From: Scatosoma sp045654025
Lineage (GTDB): Bacteria > Bacillota > Clostridia > Christensenellales > Borkfalkiaceae
NCBI GenBank assembly: GCA_045654025.1
Contig: JAZOMO010000004.1
Coordinates: 1-11,323 of the forward strand
Direction: 5' to 3'
Length of the DNA stretch: 11,323 nucleotides
The position numbers and the translations under genes were made by a program. Numbering within the stretch: the stretch's first letter is position 1; every line of letters starts with the position of its first letter. Positions 6,295 to 11,323 of this stretch are shown piece after piece. The notes under the pieces were generated by a model. The model searched no databases and had not been told where the DNA came from. It saw only the letters and a program-made list of their open reading frames with translations.

Positions 6295-8176
6295 GGATGC
6301 CACCTCCGTTGCAATCTATTTCTGCCCCACCGCTTTTGGCGTAAAGCAATACTTTTTCTACAAAATCCGCACGGGTTAAGTCAGAGTGAATCTCCACCCC
6401 AAGGCGAGAGAGCGCAAAGGTCAGTTTTGCGGTGAACGGGGTATCCAGCCCCATCTCGCGTACCTGCTCCATCGAAGCGAATACCTCTTGAGGCGTTCCC
6501 TGCGCCAGCACCCTGCCGCCGCCAAACGCCGCGACCTTGGTACAATGCTCGCTAATTTCGTCCATGTCGTGCGAAACGACGATGACCGTTTTACACCACT
6601 CGGAATGCACCTTATGGAGCAAGCCCATAATCTCTTCCTTGCCCTTTGGGCCAAGACCTGCAGCGGGCTCGTCCAAGACCAAAATTTGCGGCCGTGATAC
6701 CAAGACGCCTGCAATCGCCACACGGCGCTTTTGGCCACCCGACAGCTCAAACGGGGAACGGTCTTTCACCGCTTCATACGACAGACCGACCATTTCCAGC
6801 GCTTCACGAACCGCCTGTTCGGTTTCTTCCTGCGACAGAGCCCTCTCCGAGAAATTACGAAGCCCAAAGGCCACGTCCTCGAAGACCGTTTCCGCAAACA
6901 GCTGATATTCGGGGTATTGGAACACCATTCCTACGTTCTTTCGAAGGGAACGGAAATCCGTCTTTTTATCCGTTAAATCGTACCCCGCCACCGTCAAGCG
7001 AACGGGCAACTCTTCCCCTTTTTTGCGCTTCGGGTGGTAGTGTTTTTCCGCTGTCGGCAACTTTATAAGGGCATTTAAATGCTGTACAAAGGTGGATTTA
7101 CCGCTACCCGTGTAGCCGATAATCCCAAAGAATTCACCGTCATCCACCGTCACGGTTGCGCTGTTTAAAGCATACGTTTCAAAGGGGGATTTCGGATTGT
7201 AGACGTGCGATACGTTTTCCGCAATTACTGCTTGTCTGCCGTCTTTGATAGGCGTAAAGCGTTTTTCCACCATCGGGATTTTCAATGCTTTCTCACCGCC
7301 GTCTTTCAGCCGGCGAACAATCTCGCCTGCCAAAACTTCCTCGTCCATACAATCGCCAACGGTCAGCCCGCCTGCTGACAACGCCCTACAAATTTGGTAT
7401 GCGTGCGGCAAAGCCAAGGAGTACTCGCGAAGGCGTTCCTCGTCAGAAAGTACCGTTTTAGGGTCGCCCTCCAAGACAATTTCGCCCCCGTGCATAACGA
7501 TTGCCCGATCGGCAAGCATCGCTTCCTCGGGGAAATGGGTGATGAGTAACACCGTCATTTTTTCCTCTTTATTGAGGCGCAAAACGACGTCCATGACCTC
7601 TTTTCTGCCCAAGGGGTCAAGCATCGCAGTCGATTCGTCTAATATCAAAATTTTTGGTTTTAACGCCAAAGCGCCAGCAATCGCGATGCGCTGCTTTTGC
7701 CCGCCGGAAAGCCTCGTAGGCGTGGAATGTCGGTACGCCTGCATACCAACCGCCTCTAAAGCAAACGTGATTCTTTCGCCGATTTCTTCCCTATCAACGC
7801 CGATATTCTCCGGCCCAAACGCCACGTCGTCCTCTACAATGGAAGCAACCGTTTGGTTGTCGGGGTTTTGGAAGACGATTCCCACCTGCTTTCGTATCTC
7901 AAACAAGTTCTTCGGATCGCGCGCATCCAAGCCAAGCACGGTAATTTCCCCCTCCGTCGGGGTAAGCAAGCCGTCAATCAATCTCGCGAGCGTCGATTTG
8001 CCGCTGCCGTTGTGCCCGAGCACGGCAACAAATTCCCCCTCAGCCACGGAGAAATTAATTTTGCGTAACGCAAAACCCTCCTCGACTGAGGAGGTCTCCG
8101 CGAACGGCGTATCCGTCGCGTTCGTATTCTCCGTTTCATAACTGAAACAGACCTTGTTAAAACGAATGGCTGACAT
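6287..8176 (-). CDS. ecfA: Fused ECF transporter ATPase EcfA1-EcfA2 (two ABC domains in one chain)
   Basis: This is the ATP-hydrolysing part of a housekeeping ECF transporter, but both ATPases are in one 629-residue chain instead of two genes of about 280 codons. Domain 1 resembles EcfA1: Walker A GHNGSGKST (54-62), Q-loop FQNPDNQ (102-108), LSGGQ (156-160), Walker B ILILDE (176-181), AMLDP D-loop and switch His214. Domain 2 resembles EcfA2: VYNPKSPFETYAL, Walker A GYTGSGKST (354-362), Q-loop FQYPEYQLF (419-427), LSGGQ (478-482), Walker B ILVLDE (498-503) and His536. The expected D-loop GLDP reads GLGP, with Gly509 replacing Asp. A linker of about 30 residues joins the domains near 285-315. 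Both domains carry extra residues: about 17-34 in domain 1 and about 374-394 in domain 2. The start at 8176 has AGGAG about 12 nt upstream. No S component gene is nearby, as expected for a shared (group II) module. Confidence 0.95.
   Translation of the reverse strand: MSAIRFNKVCFSYETENTNATDTPFAETSSVEEGFALRKINFSVAEGEFVAVLGHNGSGKSTLARLIDGLLTPTEGEITVLGLDARDPKNLFEIRKQVGIVFQNPDNQTVASIVEDDVAFGPENIGVDREEIGERITFALEAVGMQAYRHSTPTRLSGGQKQRIAIAGALALKPKILILDESTAMLDPLGRKEVMDVVLRLNKEEKMTVLLITHFPEEAMLADRAIVMHGGEIVLEGDPKTVLSDEERLREYSLALPHAYQICRALSAGGLTVGDCMDEEVLAGEIVRRLKDGGEKALKIPMVEKRFTPIKDGRQAVIAENVSHVYNPKSPFETYALNSATVTVDDGEFFGIIGYTGSGKSTFVQHLNALIKLPTAEKHYHPKRKKGEELPVRLTVAGYDLTDKKTDFRSLRKNVGMVFQYPEYQLFAETVFEDVAFGLRNFSERALSQEETEQAVREALEMVGLSYEAVKDRSPFELSGGQKRRVAIAGVLVSRPQILVLDEPAAGLGPKGKEEIMGLLHKVHSEWCKTVIVVSHDMDEISEHCTKVAAFGGGRVLAQGTPQEVFASMEQVREMGLDTPFTAKLTFALSRLGVEIHSDLTRADFVEKVLLYAKSGGAEIDCNGGGIHG
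6303..6307 (-). promoter_or_regulatory. Ribosome binding site that decides the ecfT start
   Basis: GGAGG on the minus strand lies 8 nt before the ATG at 6294 and overlaps an upstream in-frame GTG. It lies inside the last codons of ecfA, consistent with coupled translation of the two subunits. Confidence 0.8.
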
Positions 8177-8219
8177 AGGGGATTTATACTCCTAAAAATT
8201 ACGTACTAACTCAAGTTAT

Positions 8220-8248
8220 ATTATACCAAAAAGACCACTGAATTACAA
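8220..8248 (-). promoter_or_regulatory. Promoter of the ecfA-ecfT-truA operon
   Basis: On the minus strand a -35 box TTGTAA (8243-8248) and a perfect -10 box TATAAT (8220-8225) are separated by 17 bp. The predicted start is near 8213, leaving a leader of about 37 nt, too short for a riboswitch. One arm of a 12-bp inverted repeat (8228-8239) lies within the spacer. Confidence 0.85.
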
Positions 8249-8286
8249 TGAAAAATAAGTGAAAATTTTTAAAAAGTGGCCTTTTT
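8228..8286. repeat. 12-bp inverted repeat with 35-bp centre, overlapping the ecfA promoter
   Basis: AAAAAGACCACT (8228-8239) is matched by AGTGGCCTTTTT (8275-8286), complementary at 11 of 12 positions; the odd pair is a G-T wobble in a minus-strand transcript. One arm falls inside the ecfA promoter spacer and the other upstream of its -35. It may be a regulator's paired half-sites or an old terminator. No transcript from a neighbouring gene is expected to read through it. Confidence 0.45.
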
Positions 8287-8328
8287 TTGAATTTTCCAGA
8301 GCTGCAACTACTTTATATAAAAAAATGC

Positions 8329-8357
8329 TTGCATTTTTATAACAAAAGGATTATGAT
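8329..8357 (+). promoter_or_regulatory. Promoter of the YitT-family gene
   Basis: A -35 box TTGCAT (8329-8334) and a -10 box TATGAT (8352-8357) are separated by 17 bp. The predicted start is near 8364, about 22 nt before the ATG. The -35 lies in a short inverted repeat, AAAAATGC-TT-GCATTTTT (8321-8338), which could be an operator. Confidence 0.65.
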
Positions 8358-8385
8358 ATAACTAATCAGTATTACGGAGCAGATT

Positions 8386-9366
8386 ATGGAAACACCTGAA
8401 CAAAACAGCGCAACTCCTCATAAGCTTCCCCCTCTTCCTACGCCCGACATGAAGGATGACTGGAAAGCAAAAACCATACTTATTGACCTTGCTACCTGCT
8501 TTTTAGCGGCATTGCTGGTTTCCCTTTCGCTTTTCTATTTTTCCAACTACAACAACTTTGCGCCCGGCGGCGTAACCGGTCTTGCCTCTATCGTCGGCAA
8601 CTTCTTAGCCGCCCTGAATATCGGCGAAACGACGTCGAATATGAGTATTTTGATGTTCGTCTTTAACGCCCCCATCTTTATCTTGGTTGCCATCTTCGTC
8701 AGCCGTAAGACTGGGTTTGTTTTGATTGCCTATATGCTGATGCAATCGGGGCTGATGATGCTGTTTAAATGGTTGCACGATAGCGTGGGGCTTCCCTATT
8801 ACGATGCAATCAGCGAGCTTTCCCCCAAAGAAAACAACGTTGTGTTTGCCTCCATCGGCGTAGGCGTCGTTTCCGGGTTTGGCTTTTCCTTGATGCTCCG
8901 TCGGTTCGGCGCATCGGGCGGCACGTACGCAATCTCTGCCCTCATTAAGCACTTCCACCCCGAAAATAGTATCGCTTGGGTAGCGTTTGCCTTGGACTCC
9001 TCTATCGTGGGCCTGGCATTCTTCGTCTACGGCTTTGAAATCAATCCCGTTATTTCTACCCTACTCAACATCTTCCTGTCCAACATCGTAGTTGATTATA
9101 TGTTGCAGGGTTTAAAAAGCGGATATAAGTTTGAAATTGTCACCGATAAGCCCGAAGAACTCTCTGCGGAAATCATCTCCAAGCTGAAGCACAGCGTTAC
9201 GGCCCTCCATGCGCAAGGTATGTATACGCACGGAGAAAAGACCCTGCTTATCTGCATCATCCGCAAACGCCAAATCGGTGAATTCTTAAAAATCTTAAAG
9301 AGCTACGAAGCGACCTTCTCCTATTCGTGCAAGGTCAACGAGGTTTACGGACGATTTAAACCCTAA
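8386..9366 (+). CDS. YitT-family membrane protein with C-terminal DUF2179 domain
   Basis: A 326-residue membrane protein of the YitT/DUF161 family, whose function is not established. A proline-rich cytoplasmic N-terminus (1-28) precedes about five or six hydrophobic helices (about 31-53, 62-78, 87-107, 110-130, 153-170 and 197-240). Family signatures are NNFAPGGVTGLA (56-67) and the glycine motif RRFGASGGTYAI (172-183). The soluble C-terminal DUF2179 domain is about 247-325, with GMYTHGEKTLLICIIRKRQIGEFLKIL. The start ATG at 8386 has CGGAG 6 nt upstream. The gene is divergent from ecfA across a 209-bp intergenic region holding both promoters, and is followed by a terminator with an embedded repeat. 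The N-terminal extension of about 28 residues is longer than I would expect in this family. Family assignment is secure; the substrate, if any, is unknown. Confidence 0.92.
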   Translation: METPEQNSATPHKLPPLPTPDMKDDWKAKTILIDLATCFLAALLVSLSLFYFSNYNNFAPGGVTGLASIVGNFLAALNIGETTSNMSILMFVFNAPIFILVAIFVSRKTGFVLIAYMLMQSGLMMLFKWLHDSVGLPYYDAISELSPKENNVVFASIGVGVVSGFGFSLMLRRFGASGGTYAISALIKHFHPENSIAWVAFALDSSIVGLAFFVYGFEINPVISTLLNIFLSNIVVDYMLQGLKSGYKFEIVTDKPEELSAEIISKLKHSVTALHAQGMYTHGEKTLLICIIRKRQIGEFLKILKSYEATFSYSCKVNEVYGRFKP

Positions 9367-9382
9367 CGATTCTTCTTATCAT

Positions 9383-9526
9383 AAAAGCGCTGACTTTAGC
9401 CTGCTTCTCATAAGGATGTTTACACCGTAGGGGCGACCATCGGTCGCCCGCAGGCGTTCAATGAACGCCCCTACAAAATAATATCATCCTTCTTTAAGAG
9501 AAGCCCGCATTGGTGGCGCTTTTTTT
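9383..9526 (+). terminator. Probable YitT terminator, interrupted by a palindromic repeat
   Basis: AAAAGCGC (9383-9390) pairs with GCGCTTTT (9516-9523) and is followed by a T run (T7, 9520-9526). Further nested pairing is seen: GCTTCTC (9403-9409) with GAGAAGC (9497-9503), and AAGGATG (9412-9418) with CATCCTT (9485-9491). Unpaired stretches separate the stems. The top of the structure is the 48-bp element at 9427-9474. The total span of about 140 nt is very long for an intrinsic terminator, so termination efficiency is uncertain. Confidence 0.55.
9427..9474. repeat. 48-bp REP/MITE-like double-palindrome element
   Basis: The element has perfect 9-bp ends, GTAGGGGCG (9427-9435) and CGCCCCTAC (9466-9474). 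Inside are two adjacent hairpins: GGGCGACC-ATC-GGTCGCCC (9431-9449) and GGCGTTCA-A-TGAACGCC (9453-9469). It is far more GC-rich than its surroundings. Sequences of the type GTAGGGGCG...CGCCCCTAC are, to my knowledge, dispersed in many copies in Clostridia and other genomes, but I see only one copy here. No target-site duplication is evident at its edges. Confidence 0.75.
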
Positions 9527-9587
9527 GTATAAGCTTCTCACTATTCGGGCATACTCCCCTATATGAAATATTTGGGAGGATTACTGC

Positions 9588-10976
9588 GTGGAAAAAACGA
9601 AAAGACCGTTCGGTTGGAGAGATAAAGTCGGCTATCTAATGGGGGATTTGGGAAACGATTTCACTTTCCTTCTGTCCTCTACCTTTTTACTGAAATTTTA
9701 CACCGACGTTATGGGCGTTGATGCTTTTATCGTAGGGCTCGTGATGATGGCGGCGCGGTTTATTGTCGCCGTTACCGATATTGCTATGGGCAGAATTTGC
9801 GACAGAAGTCGCACCACCGCGGCAGGGAAATTCAAGCCCTGGATACGCCGTATGTGCGCGCCGGTGGCAATCGCTTCCTTTTTGATTTATCAGAGCGGTT
9901 TTGCCACTTCGCCCATGCCGTTTAAGATTATTTGGCTGTTCTTTACCTATATATTGTGGAGTTCGATTTTTTACACCTCTATCAATATTCCCTATGGCTC
10001 GATGGCATCTGCGATTTCCGCAGACCCTGCCGACAGACAGTCCCTTTCCACCTTCCGTTCGCTCGGGAGTACGCTGGCAGGCTTGTTGGTCGGCGCAGGT
10101 GTGCCCTTACTTGCGTACAGCAAGAACGCCGAGGGATTGTTGTATTTGGACGGCAAAAAGTTCATGCTCATCGCAGGGATTTTCTCTATATTGTCCGTAT
10201 TTGCATACCTGGTATGCTATTATTTGACCACGGAACGCGTCAAATTGAGCGATACACCTGCCCAACATAAGAAGTCGTCTTTGAAATCAATGCTGGCCTC
10301 CGCAGTCAAAAACCGTTCGTTGTTGTCAATAACGGCCGCTTCCGTATTGATGCTTTTGTCGCAATTCACCGTGCAATCCATGTCGGGATATATTTTCCCC
10401 AACTACTACAACAACACGACGGCGCAATCCATTTCCACACTTGTCATGATGGGGGCAATGATAGCATCGGCTTTTGTAGCCACCCCTTTATCAAAGCAAT
10501 TCGGCAAAGCGGAGCTGAGCGCCGCCTCCGCAGCCTTCGCCGCCGTCATCTCTATCCTCACATTTATCATACGCCCGGCTAACGTTTGGGCATATGTCGC
10601 TCTGCAGTCGGTCAGCTGGCTAGGATTAGGATTGTTTACAATGGTTTCCTGGGCGTTGATCACCGACGTTATCGACGATTCGGAAATTCAGAACGGTATC
10701 CGTGAAGACGGATCAATTTATGCCATTTACTCCTTTTCAAGAAAGTTGGGACAAGCAGCCGCCGCCGGTTTGTCGGGTGGATTGCTCTCCCTTATCGGGT
10801 ACACGGAGGGGTCGCAAAACGCCCCGTCCGTGCTGAATGGCATTTTCAACATCTCCACCATCGTCCCCGCCATCGGATTTACAGCCTTGGCGTTGGTACT
10901 CTGGCTGTGGTATCCCTTGCACAAAAAACGGGTGCAGGAAAACAGCGAATATTTGAAAAAGAAACACGAACAGTAA
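9588..10976 (+). CDS. GPH-family (MelB-like) sugar:cation symporter
   Basis: A 462-residue, 12-helix-type membrane transporter of the glycoside-pentoside-hexuronide:cation symporter family (MFS_2). Signatures are KVGYLMGDLGNDFTF (13-27), the segment TDIAMGRICDRSRT followed by KFKPWI (63-86), NIPYGSM (133-139), and the C-terminal-half motif GIREDGSIYAIYSFSRKLGQA. The start is a GTG at 9588, chosen because TTGGGAGGA ends 7 nt before it; no nearer ATG fits. In MelB two aspartates in helix 2 (RVWDAIND) bind the coupling cation. Here the aligned stretch is RFIVAVTD, so the second Asp is kept (Asp64) but the first is Val60. The substrate cannot be predicted: no glycosidase or other sugar gene is adjacent. 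No convincing promoter is visible in the short upstream region. The gene ends at a strong terminator. Confidence 0.93.
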   Translation: MEKTKRPFGWRDKVGYLMGDLGNDFTFLLSSTFLLKFYTDVMGVDAFIVGLVMMAARFIVAVTDIAMGRICDRSRTTAAGKFKPWIRRMCAPVAIASFLIYQSGFATSPMPFKIIWLFFTYILWSSIFYTSINIPYGSMASAISADPADRQSLSTFRSLGSTLAGLLVGAGVPLLAYSKNAEGLLYLDGKKFMLIAGIFSILSVFAYLVCYYLTTERVKLSDTPAQHKKSSLKSMLASAVKNRSLLSITAASVLMLLSQFTVQSMSGYIFPNYYNNTTAQSISTLVMMGAMIASAFVATPLSKQFGKAELSAASAAFAAVISILTFIIRPANVWAYVALQSVSWLGLGLFTMVSWALITDVIDDSEIQNGIREDGSIYAIYSFSRKLGQAAAAGLSGGLLSLIGYTEGSQNAPSVLNGIFNISTIVPAIGFTALALVLWLWYPLHKKRVQENSEYLKKKHEQ

Positions 10977-10989
10977 GTGGTTAATACAG

Positions 10990-11024
10990 AAAAGAAGGTA
11001 TGGCGTTTGCCATACCTTCTTTTT
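10990..11024 (+). terminator. Strong, probably bidirectional intrinsic terminator
   Basis: GAAGGTATGGC (10994-11004) and GCCATACCTTC (11009-11019) form a perfect 11-bp stem with a GTTT loop, extended by four A-T pairs and ending in T5 (11020-11024). It starts 14 bp after the transporter stop codon. The A run on the left gives a T4 tail on the minus strand, so it can also serve the convergent gene ending at 11067. Confidence 0.93.
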
Positions 11025-11066
11025 GTCATATAGGTCTATTAATTGTATAAGTTTTCCACTGCAATA

Positions 11067-11323
11067 TTAGTGGTTACCCGTCCAATCGTTAGGGTTATTT
11101 GCATCAACGAAAACTGCAACCAGCTCTACGTCGCCGTCGATGGCCCAAACACCATTCGGTTTAAACTTTTCACCCGTTTCAGCATTCTTCCAGTAAGCAA
11201 AAACCATATTACTATTCGAATGCGTCGCATCTTTCAGGGTATAAGACTCGTCGTATTTTATCGTTGTGGGATTCGTGGTAGGATTCGTTACACCTTCAGC
11301 AGATTGATAGGTAATCTGATATT
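11067..11323 (-). CDS. C-terminal end of a probable surface protein with a Listeria-Bacteroides (Flg_new)-like repeat
   Basis: The minus-strand frame is open from the right window edge to a TAA at 11067-11069, giving 84 residues with no start in the window. The visible sequence begins YQITYQSAEGVTNPTTNPTT and continues with a TLKDAT segment, then FAYWKNAETGEKF and the end VWAIDGDVELVAVFVDANNPNDWTGNH. The order ITY...GVTNPTTNPTT...YTLKDAT...FAYWKN...GDVELVAVF matches the pattern I know for Listeria-Bacteroides repeats of secreted or wall-bound adhesins (ITYxLNGGTNPxNPTTY...TLxDPT...FxGWY...ITLYAxW). No LPXTG motif or hydrophobic tail follows the repeat, so anchoring, if any, is elsewhere in the protein. 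The gene is convergent with the transporter and shares its terminator. The frame is well supported by composition and lack of stops; the family is a pattern-based judgement. Confidence 0.75.
   Translation of the reverse strand, partial: YQITYQSAEGVTNPTTNPTTIKYDESYTLKDATHSNSNMVFAYWKNAETGEKFKPNGVWAIDGDVELVAVFVDANNPNDWTGNH

Noticed and set aside
6301..6303. GTG as the ecfT start, adding three residues
   Set aside because: This GTG overlaps the only good ribosome binding site (GGAGG at 6303-6307). The ATG at 6294 is 8 nt downstream of that site and fits better.
7245..8141. A 298-codon plus-strand open frame opposite ecfA
   Set aside because: It lies entirely within the first ATPase domain region on the other strand. 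Its product is Ser/Pro-rich without motifs, and ecfA is unambiguous.
8177..8212. A possible vitamin riboswitch in the ecfA leader
   Set aside because: The predicted transcription start near 8213 leaves only about 37 nt before the start codon, with no conserved riboswitch core visible. Shared ECF modules usually lack one.
8228..8288. Plus-strand intrinsic terminator formed by the inverted repeat and T run
   Set aside because: No plus-strand gene lies upstream for it to terminate, the loop is 35 nt, and the stem has an A-C mismatch on that strand.
9525..9567. A possible promoter for the GPH transporter (TTGTAT with CATACT, or TATATG further on)
   Set aside because: The spacing (19 bp) and the boxes are poor, and the -35 candidate overlaps the terminator T run. 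I could not support a specific promoter.

Overview
The window looks like a chromosomal segment from an uncultured or gut-type Clostridia (Firmicutes/Bacillota). The evidence is: strong AGGAGG-type ribosome binding sites; the housekeeping ECF transporter module placed upstream of truA as in many Firmicutes; a YitT-family protein with a DUF2179 tail; U-tailed intrinsic terminators; and a moderate GC content with AT-rich promoters. No rRNA, tRNA, phage, transposase or CRISPR sequence is present, so the exact lineage cannot be named from the sequence alone.

Layout, left to right. (1) Positions 1-3712 hold a minus-strand cluster read mnmE -> LysR-family regulator -> lepA, with gaps of only 22 and 30 bp. 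lepA runs off the left edge. One good sigma-70/sigma-A type promoter lies upstream of mnmE, and its 17-bp spacer is exactly a perfect 7-3-7 palindrome. (2) Positions 3734-8248 hold a second minus-strand operon read ecfA (a fusion of EcfA1 and EcfA2) -> ecfT -> truA -> unknown membrane protein with a GNPY repeat. It has a clear promoter upstream and a hairpin-plus-U terminator at the end. (3) Positions 8329-9526 carry, divergently on the plus strand, a YitT/DUF2179 membrane protein with its own promoter. Its terminator region contains a 48-bp palindromic repeat of REP/MITE type. (4) Positions 9575-11024 carry a GPH-family (MelB-like) sugar:cation symporter on the plus strand, ended by a perfect terminator that can work in both directions. 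(5) Positions 11067-11323 are the 3' end of a convergent minus-strand gene whose 84 visible residues resemble a Listeria-Bacteroides (Flg_new) surface repeat.

How it fits together. MnmE modifies the tRNA wobble uridine, TruA makes pseudouridine in the tRNA anticodon arm, and LepA (EF4) acts on the ribosome, so much of the minus-strand DNA serves translation. The ECF module energises vitamin or micronutrient uptake with substrate-binding S components that must be encoded elsewhere, since none is here. The right third is transport and cell-surface accessory content.

I do not see a clearly new biological system. The most unusual points are the fused EcfA1-EcfA2 ATPase with an altered second D-loop (GLGP where GLDP is expected), the palindrome filling the mnmE promoter spacer, a LysR regulator embedded between two translation genes, and the repeat element nested inside a terminator.
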